A stretch of 64,000 bases of DNA from an uncultured Thermoguttaceae bacterium (GTDB lineage Bacteria; Planctomycetota; Planctomycetia; Pirellulales; Thermoguttaceae). The stretch covers positions 62,001 through 126,000 of the forward strand of contig CALFBP010000010.1 in assembly GCA_937951625.1 (NCBI GenBank), in the 5' to 3' direction. This document shows, piece after piece, positions 31,459 to 41,326 of this stretch (within the stretch, counting starts at the first letter, position 1; every line of letters begins with the position of its first letter). Position numbers and translations under genes: made by a program. The notes beneath the pieces were generated by a model, which searched no databases, was not told where the DNA came from, and saw nothing but the letters and a program-made list of their open reading frames with translations.

Positions 31459-31806
31459 ACCGGAAGCTCGGTTAACCCCCTCGCTTTGTGGTTGACTTTT
31501 GGGCGAGTTGCCTGTTTGCGTGTTCCTTCTTCGTATCTATCCCCCATGGATGGTGGTAAATAGAATCTCGATCGCCGTTTGCCCAGCTCGAATCGAATAT
31601 GTGGCCACAAGGATTCAAAATCAAATCGCAAATCGTTTCTGCTTTGGTACTTGCGTTTTCCTTTTTTCCGCAGGCGGAGTTGTGAGACAAAGGGCTTCGA
31701 GCTATACTTAAGTTTTTGGTCGTTAAGGCTTTCGAAAGATTCGAGGGCCTAGTTCGATTCCTGCTCGGGATGAGTGTTTCCGAGGCAGACTTAAGAAAGG
31801 ATTGCC

Positions 31807-34554
31807 TTGTCTACCGACTCTAGTTTGCCGCCCGAACCACCCCATGAGGGTGGCAGAGAAAGCGAGGAAACCGCTTCCCCGTCGACCGGGGCCAGCACCA
31901 CCGGCCGGGTGGTGGAACTGGCCATCGAGGACGAGCTCAAAGGGTCGTACCTGACGTACGCGATGAGCGTGATTGTCAGCCGGGCCCTGCCCGACGTGCG
32001 CGACGGCTTGAAACCTTCGCAGCGTCGCATCTTGGTCGCGATGAACGACCTGAATCTGACGCCGGGGGCTTCGCGGGTCAAGTGCGCGAAAATCTGCGGC
32101 GACACCAGCGGCAACTACCATCCCCACGGCGAAAGCGTGATCTATCCCACACTGGTCCGCATGGCCCAGGAGTGGAACACCCGGTATGTCCTCATCGACA
32201 AGCAAGGCAATTTCGGCTGGCCCTCCGGTTCGCCGGCGGCCGCCATGCGGTATACCGAGGCCCGCCTCTCACCGTTCTCCGCGTTGATGCTGGAGGACCT
32301 GAATCTGGACACGGTCGACTTCGTGCCCACCTACGACGAGCGGCGTCGGGAACCGACCGTGCTTCCCTCGGCATTTCCCAACTTATTGGTCAACGGCGCC
32401 AACGGCATCGCGGTGGGCATGGCCACGTCGATCCCGCCGCATAACCTCACCGAGGTGTGCGACGCCTTGATCAAGCTGATCGACGACCCGGATGTGTCCA
32501 TCGACGAATTGTTGGAAATCATCCCCGGCCCTGACTTCCCCACCGGCGGAATCGTGTGTGGTCGCAACGGGATCCGCCGCGGTTACCACACCGGGCGGGG
32601 GACGATCGTGGTTCGGGCGAAAGCCACGATCGAGGAAATGTCCCATGCACGGTACCGTATCGTCGTCACCGAGATTCCCTACCAGCAAACGACCGACAAC
32701 ATCGAGCAGCGCATCGCCGAGCTGGTGAACGAAGGCCGTATCGACGGCATCTCCAACATCCGAAATGAAAGCGATCTGAAGGAGCCGGTGCGTCTGGTCG
32801 TGGAACTCAAGCGGGACGCCGATCCCGAGGTCGTGCTCAACCAGCTCTACCAGTTCTCGCCGCTCCAAGATAGTTTCTCGCTGATCTTTTTGGCTTTGGT
32901 CGATGGCAAACCGCGGATGCTAACGCTGAAGGCGCTTCTGGAGGAGTTCCTCCGGCATCGCAGGACGGTGATTCGCCGTCGCACTCAGTTTCTTCTGACC
33001 AAGGCCCGGCAACGCAAGCATACGGTCGAAGGGCTGCTGGTGGCGTTGGCCAACATCGAGGAAGTGATTCGGGTGATCCGCTCCTCGCCGAGCCAGGCCG
33101 AGGCCAAGGCCCGATTGGCCCAAGTGGCATGCCCCGCCGCCATGCTGCAAAGGGCTTTGGGCGAGGAGGGGTTTGCGGCCATCGTTGCCGAGCGAGGCAG
33201 TTTGGAAAGCTATCCTTTGACGCCCGTCCAGTGCGACGCGATCCTGCGAATGACCCTCGGGCAATTGGTGAACCTGGAACAGGAAAAGCTCGTCGGCGAA
33301 CACCGCAAGTTGCTGGCCGACGTGGCGGAATTCCAACGCATCCTTTCGGACCCGAAAAATATCGACCAGATCATCCGCAATGACTTGTTAGAGCTGAAGC
33401 GCAAGCATGGCGATCCGCGGCGAACCCAGATCAGCGATGAAGAGCCCGACAACCTCGACATGGACGATCTGATCACCGAGGAAACGGTGGTCGTCTCGAT
33501 CTCTTCCAACGGTTACATCAAACGCACGCCGATCACCGCCTATCGCGCGCAGCACCGCGGGGGCAAGGGACTCACCGGGGCCAAGACGGACGACGAGGAC
33601 CCGATCCAGAAGCTGTTCGTGTGCAGTACACACGATTACATGATGTTTTTCACCAATTTCGGGAAGGTCTATTGGCACAAGGTGTATGGCATTCCCGAGT
33701 TGGGGCGGGACCGCCGCGGCCGGGCGATCGTGAACCTCTTGAACCTGGCCGAAGGAGAGCACATCGCCGATTGCCGCGCCGTGCGCGACTTCGACAAGCC
33801 GGACCATTACTTGGTCATGGCTACCCGACGCGGTCTGGTGAAAAAGACCGAGTTGGCCGCCTACAGCCGGCCGAAGCGCTATGGCATCATCGCCATCAAG
33901 CTCCGCGAGGGCGATGAATTGGTCGATGTGGTGATCACCAAGCCGGGCGACGAGATCGTTTTGGCTACGGCCCGGGGAATGGCCATCCGTTTTCGGGAAT
34001 CGGACGTGCGTCCCATGGGGCGCGACTCCAGCGGCGTGAAGGGCATCCGCCTCATCGGCGACGATGCCGTGGTGGGCATGGTCGTGGCCGATCCCGACGC
34101 CTATTTGCTGACCGTCTGCGCCAATGGCTATGGCAAGCGCACGCCCTTCGGCCCCAACCTCGAGCCGGTGGTTGCCGGGCAGAACGGCGACGACGCCGCT
34201 GACGACGAGGGCGACGAAGGCGAAGTCGCCGACTCCGAGCAGGAAGCGAGCGAGAACGGCGACCATTCTTCACAACGGTCATACCGCACGCAGCACCGCG
34301 GCGGCAAAGGGCTGCACGACATCAAGACCACCGAGCGCAACGGCCCAGTGATCGGCATCGTCCGCGTTCGCGATGGCGACGAGGTGATGATGATTACCGC
34401 TCGCGGCAAGATCCAACGCATTCCCGCCGACGACGTGAGCGTGATCGGGCGCAACACCCAGGGCGTGCGGATCATGAGCCTGGAGGAAGGCGACACGCTG
34501 GTCGCCGTGAAGCGCGTTCCCCGCGAGGAGCCCAACGGTGCCCAAAGTTCGTGA
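31807..34554 (+). CDS. gyrA: DNA gyrase subunit A (TTG start)
   Basis: [36 protein letters not shown]...[32 protein letters not shown]...[23 protein letters not shown]; GyrA-box-like QHRGGKG twice in the C-terminal domain. Confidence 0.98.
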   Translation: MSTDSSLPPEPPHEGGRESEETASPSTGASTTGRVVELAIEDELKGSYLTYAMSVIVSRALPDVRDGLKPSQRRILVAMNDLNLTPGASRVKCAKICGDTSGNYHPHGESVIYPTLVRMAQEWNTRYVLIDKQGNFGWPSGSPAAAMRYTEARLSPFSALMLEDLNLDTVDFVPTYDERRREPTVLPSAFPNLLVNGANGIAVGMATSIPPHNLTEVCDALIKLIDDPDVSIDELLEIIPGPDFPTGGIVCGRNGIRRGYHTGRGTIVVRAKATIEEMSHARYRIVVTEIPYQQTTDNIEQRIAELVNEGRIDGISNIRNESDLKEPVRLVVELKRDADPEVVLNQLYQFSPLQDSFSLIFLALVDGKPRMLTLKALLEEFLRHRRTVIRRRTQFLLTKARQRKHTVEGLLVALANIEEVIRVIRSSPSQAEAKARLAQVACPAAMLQRALGEEGFAAIVAERGSLESYPLTPVQCDAILRMTLGQLVNLEQEKLVGEHRKLLADVAEFQRILSDPKNIDQIIRNDLLELKRKHGDPRRTQISDEEPDNLDMDDLITEETVVVSISSNGYIKRTPITAYRAQHRGGKGLTGAKTDDEDPIQKLFVCSTHDYMMFFTNFGKVYWHKVYGIPELGRDRRGRAIVNLLNLAEGEHIADCRAVRDFDKPDHYLVMATRRGLVKKTELAAYSRPKRYGIIAIKLREGDELVDVVITKPGDEIVLATARGMAIRFRESDVRPMGRDSSGVKGIRLIGDDAVVGMVVADPDAYLLTVCANGYGKRTPFGPNLEPVVAGQNGDDAADDEGDEGEVADSEQEASENGDHSSQRSYRTQHRGGKGLHDIKTTERNGPVIGIVRVRDGDEVMMITARGKIQRIPADDVSVIGRNTQGVRIMSLEEGDTLVAVKRVPREEPNGAQSS

Positions 34555-34585
34555 GCCAAGCGCCGCAGAAAACGCGCTGCCCGGT

Positions 34586-35668
34586 TTACGTCCGCTTCCA
34601 TAGGTCATGCGGCCGGCGGGCATCGGTGTGGAAGGGCAAGGTCACTTTCCGGCCCGTGCCCGCCGACTCGTAGGCCGCCATGAGGACCTCCAGCGTGGCC
34701 CGGCCGTCCTCGCCCGTTTCCATGGGCTGCTTGTCGTTCTGGATGCAATCGACGAAGTGGGCCATTTCCTGGGGGAAACCGTAGTTCCAGCACTCCTCGA
34801 ACATGGTGAAGCTCCAGCCTACGGTGGAACCGGCCTTTTCCACCGCGTAGTCGTAACCCACCGAACTGTAGGTGTGGATGGAGCTGCCGCGCAAGAGATC
34901 GGCGAAGGCCACGCCCTTGGAGCCGTACACTTCGACACGATCGTCCATGCCGCCCAATTTGGTCCAGCTCTCTTCGGCCAGACCGACGCATCCGCTCTCG
35001 AATTCGACGAGGATCAAGGCATTGTCGTCGCCTTGGGTTTTGTCCTTGTGGACCAGCGTGTCCATGTGGGCATAGACCGACTTGATGGGCTGTTTGTCGA
35101 GCATCCAGCGGAAGAACTCGATGGCGTGGCAGCCCATGTCCAACCCCACTCCGCCGCCCGAGCGGTCCACGTCCCAAAAATGCGGCGCGTGAGGGCCATC
35201 GTGCTTTTCCAATTGTTTGATGAGCGTCGGGTAGCCCAAGGCCCCATCGTCCAAAAGCTTTTTGACCCGGACGTACTTCGGTGCGAAGCAGATCTCCTCG
35301 GCGTACATCAGCTTCACGTTCGCCCTCTTGCAGGCGGCGATCATTTCGTCGGCCTCGCGGAGGTTCAAGCACAGCGGCTTCTCGCAGATCACGTGTTTGC
35401 CCGCCGCCGCTGCCTTGACCGTGAATTCGCAATGCAGGTGATTCGGGATGCCGATGACCACCACGTCCAATTCGTCGATTTCGAGAAACTTTTGGTAATC
35501 GGTTCGGGCATGCGGAATGCCGAACTTCTTGGCAAATTGCTCCGCATGGCCCGGCGTGGGCGAGTAGACCGCGAACAACTCTGCCTGTGGCACCATCTTG
35601 AATGCCTCGGCGTGGAGGTGGGCGATGAATTGCGAGCCGACCAGACCGACACGAACGGGTTTCGCCAT
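34586..35668 (-). CDS. Gfo/Idh/MocA family oxidoreductase
   Basis: MAKPVRVGLVGSQFIAHLHAEAFKMVPQAELFAVYSPTPGHAEQFAKKFGIP...GKHVICEKPLCLNLREADEMIAACKRANVKLMYAEE. Confidence 0.95.
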   Translation of the reverse strand: MAKPVRVGLVGSQFIAHLHAEAFKMVPQAELFAVYSPTPGHAEQFAKKFGIPHARTDYQKFLEIDELDVVVIGIPNHLHCEFTVKAAAAGKHVICEKPLCLNLREADEMIAACKRANVKLMYAEEICFAPKYVRVKKLLDDGALGYPTLIKQLEKHDGPHAPHFWDVDRSGGGVGLDMGCHAIEFFRWMLDKQPIKSVYAHMDTLVHKDKTQGDDNALILVEFESGCVGLAEESWTKLGGMDDRVEVYGSKGVAFADLLRGSSIHTYSSVGYDYAVEKAGSTVGWSFTMFEECWNYGFPQEMAHFVDCIQNDKQPMETGEDGRATLEVLMAAYESAGTGRKVTLPFHTDARRPHDLWKRT

Positions 35669-35860
35669 GATTGGGCCCTTTCTCTAGGGAGCAACGGAAC
35701 GGACGCCTGTTGTGGAGAACCGCCAAGAAGCCGATCCCGCCTCGCGGCAACTCGAAGAGGCGGCCCTGGCTTCTCCGCGGCGGCCTCTATTTTTAAGGAC
35801 CGTGCGGGCCCGTGACTAGCCACAACACCGAGAAAATTCCAACGCGTGGGGCCGTCTTTG

Positions 35861-38542
35861 TCAGCTCGCCCCGACGCGCGTCACGCGCACCGCGCAGACC
35901 TTGGTCTCGGGGATTTTGGCCACCGGGTCCAGCGCCGCGTGTGTCAGCAGGTTGGTGGGTGTGTCGGGGAAATGGAAGGTGAGGGAGACGACACCGGGCG
36001 GGCAGACCTCGGTGACGTGGGCCGCCACCACGACTTTCCCCCGCCTCGACGACACCTCGACCCGCTCCCCGTCATGGATTCCCAAACGCGAGGCGTCCTC
36101 AGGGTGAATCCTCAAGAATTCCTGGCCGCTCAATGACCGCAGCCCATCGACGCGGAGCGTCATCGTACCCGTGTGGTAATGGTACAGACTTCGATCGGTG
36201 GTCAAGAGGAGAGGATAGTCTTGATCGGGTAGCTCGGCGGGCGGTTTGAACTGAAGCGGCACCAGCCGCGCCTTGCCACTGGGGGTCGGAAAGCGCTGGC
36301 CATGGAGCATGGGCGTTCCCGGGTGTTCGCGCGTCGGGCAAGGCCAGTGCAGACCGCCGTTTTCCAGCCGATCGTAGGCGATTCCGCCGTAACTCGGCGT
36401 CAGCGAGGCGATCTCGGCCATGATCGCCGCGGGATCGGCAAAGTCGAAACCGCTCGCGCCCATGCGCCGGGCGATCTGGCAGGTGATCCACCAGTCGGGC
36501 CGGGCCTCGCCCAAGGGCTCGATCGCCTTGCGCACGCGTTGCACGCGGCGCTCGGTGTTGGTAAACGTTCCATCCTTTTCCGCGAACGTGGCTGCCGGCA
36601 GGACCACGTGCGCCAGTTGGGCGGTCTCGGTCAGGAAGATGTCCTGAGCGACGAAGAACTCCAAATGGCGGAGGGCTTCCACGACATGGTTCGCGTCGGC
36701 CTCGCTCAGCACGGGGTTCTCGCCGACGAGGTAAACGGCCTTGATTTGCCCCTCGATCATGGCGTGGAAGGTCTCGGTCATCGCCATGCCCGGTCGATCG
36801 GAAAGCGTGCAGCCCCAGGCAGACTCGAACTTCTGCCGCACCGCGGGATCGTCGACCCGCTGGTAGCCCGGATACACATTCGGCAAAGCCCCCATGTCGC
36901 AGGCGCCCTGCACGTTGTTTTGACCGCGCAAGGGGTTCACCCCGCTGGACGGCCGCCCCAGGTTGCCGGTGACCAACGCCAGGTTGCTGATGGCCAAAAC
37001 GTTGTCGGTGCCGTGGCTGTGCTGAGTGATGCCCATGGCGTAGAGGATACTGCCAGGCTTTCGGGTGGCGAACATCCGCGCCGCGTGAACCACCGCGTCG
37101 GCGGGAACGCCGGTCAGCCGCTCCACGGTCTCCAAGTCCCAACTGGCCAACGATTCACGCAGCGTCTCGAAACCCTCGCAGCGTTCGGATACGAAGGCCG
37201 GGTCCCAAAGCCCCTCGTCGACAATTACGCGAAGCATTCCCATGAGCAAGGCCACGTCGCTCCCTGGCTTTTGCCGGATCCAGATCGTGGCGTGACGGCA
37301 GAGGTCGACCTCCTTGGGGTTGGCGACGATCAAAGCAGCGCCGCGGCGCACGGCGTCCTTGACGTGCAATCCAATGATCGGATGAGCGGCCGTGGTGTTG
37401 CAGCCGATGGCCAGGATGCAGGCGGCTTCGCGGATATCACCAATCGGATTGGTCATGGCCCCGCTGCCCAAGGTTTGCAACAGTCCCGCCACGCTCGGGG
37501 CATGGCAGAGCCGGGCGCAGTGATCCACGTTGTTGCTCTGCATCACTTGCCGAGCGAACTTTTGAATCAGGTAATTTTCCTCGTTCGTGACGCGGGCCGA
37601 GGCCATGGCGGTAAACTGGCTGCCGCGATACGCCGAAAGCCGATTGGCCACCAAATCCAAGGCCTCGTCCCAGGTGGCCTCGACGTGCTTGCCGTTCTTT
37701 TTGATGAGCGGCCTGGTCAATCGCTCCGGATGGTGGATGAAGTCGTGGCCGAATCGGCCTTTCACGCACAACCGGCCGTGGTTGACGGGGTTTTCCGTAT
37801 CGCCGCGGGCCGAAACCACCTTCCCGCCACGCACGCCAAGGTAAATGCCGCAGCCTGTACCACAATAAGGACAGGTGGTCTTGACCTCGCGTACGGGCGG
37901 CAGAGCTTTCTTCGGCGCCAAGGCGCCGACGGGGCAGCGGACCACGCACTCGCCGCAGGATTCGCAGCGCGACTCGACGATCGGGCGCCCTCCAAACGTG
38001 CTCACCCGCGTGCGAAAGCCCCGAAACGCGAAGTCCAACGCCCCCACGCCCACGATCTCGTCGCAGGTGCGGATGCAGATGCCGCAAAGAATGCACTTGT
38101 CGTGGTTGAGCGTAAAGAAGGGATTGGAATCGTCGATCTCGCCCGAGGGGCTGGGACGCCTCATGCGGGCCAGGCGCTGCTGGTCCACGCCGACCCAGGC
38201 CGCCACCTCATGCAGCTTGCACTGTTCGCTCTTCGCGCAGACGAGACAGTCGCCGTGATGGTTCAAAATCAGCAGCTCGACGGCGATTCGCCGGGCGGCG
38301 TCGATCGCCGGGTGATCGGTAGAGATTACCATGCCGTCCTCGGCGGGTGCCCGGCAGGACAGCATCTGCCCACGCCCCTCCACGTGGACCAGGCACACGC
38401 GGCAGATGCCGACCGGTTCCAAGTCGGGATGATGGCAGAGATGGGGAATATACACGCCGTGCTGGAGAGCGGCCTCCAAGATGGTTGTTCCAGGCCGGGC
38501 CGAGATCGTCCGGCCGTCGATCGTCAACTTGATTTCACTCAT
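35861..38542 (-). CDS. fdhF: Formate dehydrogenase alpha subunit, NAD-linked type, Cys at the Mo/W ligand position
   Basis: N-terminal [2Fe-2S] NuoG-like domain (GVYIPHLCHHPDLEPVGICRVC), 4Fe-4S ferredoxin motifs (CILCGICIRTCDE; CESCGECVVRCPVGAL), CPYCGTGCGIYLG, and VDHCARLCHAPSVAGL where Sec-type enzymes have U. Confidence 0.94.
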   Translation of the reverse strand: MSEIKLTIDGRTISARPGTTILEAALQHGVYIPHLCHHPDLEPVGICRVCLVHVEGRGQMLSCRAPAEDGMVISTDHPAIDAARRIAVELLILNHHGDCLVCAKSEQCKLHEVAAWVGVDQQRLARMRRPSPSGEIDDSNPFFTLNHDKCILCGICIRTCDEIVGVGALDFAFRGFRTRVSTFGGRPIVESRCESCGECVVRCPVGALAPKKALPPVREVKTTCPYCGTGCGIYLGVRGGKVVSARGDTENPVNHGRLCVKGRFGHDFIHHPERLTRPLIKKNGKHVEATWDEALDLVANRLSAYRGSQFTAMASARVTNEENYLIQKFARQVMQSNNVDHCARLCHAPSVAGLLQTLGSGAMTNPIGDIREAACILAIGCNTTAAHPIIGLHVKDAVRRGAALIVANPKEVDLCRHATIWIRQKPGSDVALLMGMLRVIVDEGLWDPAFVSERCEGFETLRESLASWDLETVERLTGVPADAVVHAARMFATRKPGSILYAMGITQHSHGTDNVLAISNLALVTGNLGRPSSGVNPLRGQNNVQGACDMGALPNVYPGYQRVDDPAVRQKFESAWGCTLSDRPGMAMTETFHAMIEGQIKAVYLVGENPVLSEADANHVVEALRHLEFFVAQDIFLTETAQLAHVVLPAATFAEKDGTFTNTERRVQRVRKAIEPLGEARPDWWITCQIARRMGASGFDFADPAAIMAEIASLTPSYGGIAYDRLENGGLHWPCPTREHPGTPMLHGQRFPTPSGKARLVPLQFKPPAELPDQDYPLLLTTDRSLYHYHTGTMTLRVDGLRSLSGQEFLRIHPEDASRLGIHDGERVEVSSRRGKVVVAAHVTEVCPPGVVSLTFHFPDTPTNLLTHAALDPVAKIPETKVCAVRVTRVGAS

Positions 38543-38671
38543 GCATCCGTCACTCCTGCCCAACGTTGTACCCCCGGGCGCCTTCGCCAAGCCGCGCACG
38601 GGCCTCGCACGGCCCGATTACCTCGCCACGGGAGCAAGCCCCAACGAAGGGTGCATCGGCTCCGGCAATTT

Positions 38672-40555
38672 TTAAGGTCCGGCGTGGACCAAGGCATTGG
38701 GCACTTTGATCACCGCGCCCGTGCGGCAGACTTCGAAACAAGCCCCGCATTTGATGCATTTTTCGACCACGATGCGGTGAGCGCCTTTCAGTTCGCCTAC
38801 GACAGCTTCGACGGGGCAGTTCTTCTGACACAACCGGCAGCCCTTACAAAGCGCCTCGTCGATCTGATACTGGAATAGCGGCTTGCAAACCCCGGCCGGG
38901 CAACTCTTCTCTCTCAAATGCGCCTCATACTCGTCGCGAAAACACCGGATGGTCGTGAGCACGGGATTGGGCGCGGTTTGACCTAGGCCGCACAGCGAAC
39001 CCCTCGCGACCCCCTCGGCGATTTGTTGGAGCAGCTCGATGTCGCCGGGCCGCCCTCGGCCCTCCGTCAAATCCGTGAGAATCTCGTGCATTTGCCGCGT
39101 GCCGAGGCGGCAGGGCACGCATTCCCCGCACGATTCCTTCTGGGTGAAGTCCAAAAAGTATCGGGCGAAATCGACCATGCAAGTCGTGTCATCCATGACC
39201 ACCATGCCGCCCGAGCCCATGATGCTGCCGGCCGCCTTGAGCGAGTCGTAATCCACAGGCGTGTCCAGCAGGTCGGCCGGGATGCAGCCGCCGGAAGGAC
39301 CGCCGGTTTGCACGGCCTTGAAGGGCCGATCGTCGAGCACCCCACCGCCAATCTCGTAAATCATCTCGCGGAGCGTGATACCCAAGGGAACTTCGATCAG
39401 CCCTGGGCGTTTGACCTGGCCCACCAGGGCGAAGGTCTTCGTACCTTTACTCTCAGCCGTACCGTACTGAGCGAACCATTCCGCGCCGTGGCGGAGGATC
39501 AAACTGACGCAAGCCAAGGTTTCCACGTTGTTGATGATCGTCGGCTTGCCCCACAGCCCGGCGATGGCAGGAAACGGCGGGCGGGGCCGGGGCATGCCGC
39601 GGCGGCCCTCGATCGAGGCGATCAGGGCCGTCTCCTCACCACACACAAAGGCCCCTGCCCCTTCCTTGATCTTGATGTGGAACGAGAACCCGGAGCCTAG
39701 CACGTTGTCTCCGAGCAAACCCAATTCCTCCGCCTGAGCGATGGCCGTGCGGAGCCGGTCCAACGCCAAGGGATATTCGGCCCGACAATAGATATAGCCG
39801 GTTTGCGCCCCCAAGGCATACCCGCCGATCAGCATCCCTTCAAGCACGGCGTGCGGATCGCCCTCGAGGAGCGAGCGGTTCATGAACGCCCCTGGATCGC
39901 CCTCATCGGCGTTACACACGATGTACTTCACGTCGCTGGGGGCTTGCCGGCAGAAGGACCATTTCCGCCAGGTCGGAAACCCCGCTCCCCCACGGCCTCG
40001 TAGACCCGATCGCTTCAGCTCCTCGATAACCCGCTCCGGCCCAATTTCCAAGGCCCGGGCCAGGCCTCCGTAGCCGTCCATGGCCAGGTAGTCCTGAATG
40101 CTCGTCGGGTCGATGAAGCCGCAATTCTTGAGTGTGCGACGAACTTGGCGTTTGAAAACCGGTGTTTCCCAAAGCAGCGGGATGTCGGGGGGCGGTTCTC
40201 CATCCATCGCACCCAAGGCATACTGCGGCAAGGGATCCTCCCCTACGAGGTATCGTTCGACGATCTCTCGAGCCCGCTTGGGGGTGACCTCGCCGTAGAG
40301 GATTGTGGGGCGAGAGGGTTTGGTAACGCAAACGATGGGCTCGGCATAGCACAAGCCGATACAGCCAACCTCGACGAGGAAGCAATCCACTCCCAAAGCG
40401 GCGGTTGCTTCACGAAAGGCCGCCAAAGTGTCCAGGGAGCCCGCCGACCGGCCACAGGTGGCCGTCCCCACGCGGATCACTGGACGCGATCCGTGTGCCG
40501 AGGCGTCCCACGCCTGTCGGGCCTGCCCACGCAAATCTGATAAAGCGGCCATCAT
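38672..40555 (-). CDS. NADH-binding NuoF-like / HydB-type subunit with N-terminal thioredoxin-like [2Fe-2S] and C-terminal 2x[4Fe-4S] domains
   Basis: GTATCGRSAGS...VEVGCIGLCYAEP; GLRGRGGAGFPTWRKWSF (NADH), NADEGDPGAFMNRSLLEGDPHAVLEGMLIGGYA (FMN), ESCGECVPCRLGTRQM (4Fe-4S), CKGCRLCQKNCPVEAV...CIKCGACFEVCRTGAV. Confidence 0.95.
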   Translation of the reverse strand: MMAALSDLRGQARQAWDASAHGSRPVIRVGTATCGRSAGSLDTLAAFREATAALGVDCFLVEVGCIGLCYAEPIVCVTKPSRPTILYGEVTPKRAREIVERYLVGEDPLPQYALGAMDGEPPPDIPLLWETPVFKRQVRRTLKNCGFIDPTSIQDYLAMDGYGGLARALEIGPERVIEELKRSGLRGRGGAGFPTWRKWSFCRQAPSDVKYIVCNADEGDPGAFMNRSLLEGDPHAVLEGMLIGGYALGAQTGYIYCRAEYPLALDRLRTAIAQAEELGLLGDNVLGSGFSFHIKIKEGAGAFVCGEETALIASIEGRRGMPRPRPPFPAIAGLWGKPTIINNVETLACVSLILRHGAEWFAQYGTAESKGTKTFALVGQVKRPGLIEVPLGITLREMIYEIGGGVLDDRPFKAVQTGGPSGGCIPADLLDTPVDYDSLKAAGSIMGSGGMVVMDDTTCMVDFARYFLDFTQKESCGECVPCRLGTRQMHEILTDLTEGRGRPGDIELLQQIAEGVARGSLCGLGQTAPNPVLTTIRCFRDEYEAHLREKSCPAGVCKPLFQYQIDEALCKGCRLCQKNCPVEAVVGELKGAHRIVVEKCIKCGACFEVCRTGAVIKVPNALVHAGP

Positions 40556-41013
40556 GACTTGCCGTTTCCCCCGAACAGTTTGGCGATCTTTTTGGGCGTC
40601 AATTTCGCTTCCACCCGTTTGTTGACCATCATGCACGGCGAAAGCCCACACGCGCCGATACAAGCGACAGTCTCTAGCGAATACTCGAGGTCGGGTGTGG
40701 CCTCGCCCTCTTTGATGCCCAAGTGTTTTTCGATCGCTTCCAAAATCCGCGGTGCGCCCCGCACATGACAGGCCGTACCGCGGCAAACCATGATGTGGTT
40801 CCTACCGATCGGCGTGAAGCGGAACTGGGCGTAGAAGGTGGCCACTGCATAGACGGCGCTTTCCGGCACCCGAATGAATCGGGCGATCGCCAGCATGGCG
40901 TCGTTGGGTAGATAGCCGAAGTGCTGCTGCACATCCTGCAACAACGGGATCAGCTCCTCTCGGCTCCCTTGGTAAGAGGAGAAGATCGATTCCAAGCACT
41001 CGCACTCCGCCAT
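40552..41013 (-). CDS. NuoE-like [2Fe-2S] subunit (24 kDa family)
   Basis: LIPLLQDVQQHFGYLPNDAMLAIARFIRVPESAVYAVATFYAQFRFTPIGRNHIMVCRGTACHVRGAPRI...VACIGACGLSPCMMVN; ATGA overlap with the NuoF-like gene. Confidence 0.95.
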   Translation of the reverse strand: MAECECLESIFSSYQGSREELIPLLQDVQQHFGYLPNDAMLAIARFIRVPESAVYAVATFYAQFRFTPIGRNHIMVCRGTACHVRGAPRILEAIEKHLGIKEGEATPDLEYSLETVACIGACGLSPCMMVNKRVEAKLTPKKIAKLFGGNGKS

Positions 41014-41268
41014 GGCTTCCCTCTCCTGGGGCGACTTTCTGTTAACCTAACGCGACCACCGATTGGCGTCAATTCCGCGAGCCTCGCCGAGACGGCGATC
41101 GTGGGCTAAGGAGCCGAGAATTGCCATAATTTGCAAGCCGAGCTTTCAAAAAATGCCCTCCGCCCCGGCGACAGCCCTTCTCTTCCAACCAGATGGCCGC
41201 GAGGCTGCTCTTCGCTGCAAGAGCAAAGACTGGGACGATATCCGCTTTCATCGCGGATCACTTCCCAC

Positions 41269-41307
41269 AAAAAAAGACTTCCGAGGTCGGCGGGCCTCGG
41301 AAGTCTT
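41269..41307 (-). terminator. Rho-independent terminator of the degP/htrA-like gene
   Basis: Perfect 13-bp stem AAGACTTCCGAGG/CCTCGGAAGTCTT with 8-nt loop, followed on the minus strand by a T7 tract (A-run 41269-41275 on plus), 20 nt after the stop at 41327. Confidence 0.92.
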
Positions 41308-41326
41308 CGCCGTGCCAGACGACGAA

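Noticed and set aside
35861-38542. Selenocysteine-containing formate dehydrogenase
   Set aside because: The expected Sec position is encoded as Cys (VDHCARLCH); no in-frame TGA.
36302-38878. 858-aa plus-strand ORF opposite fdhF
   Set aside because: Antisense of a confidently identified formate dehydrogenase; composition typical of reverse-complement translation.
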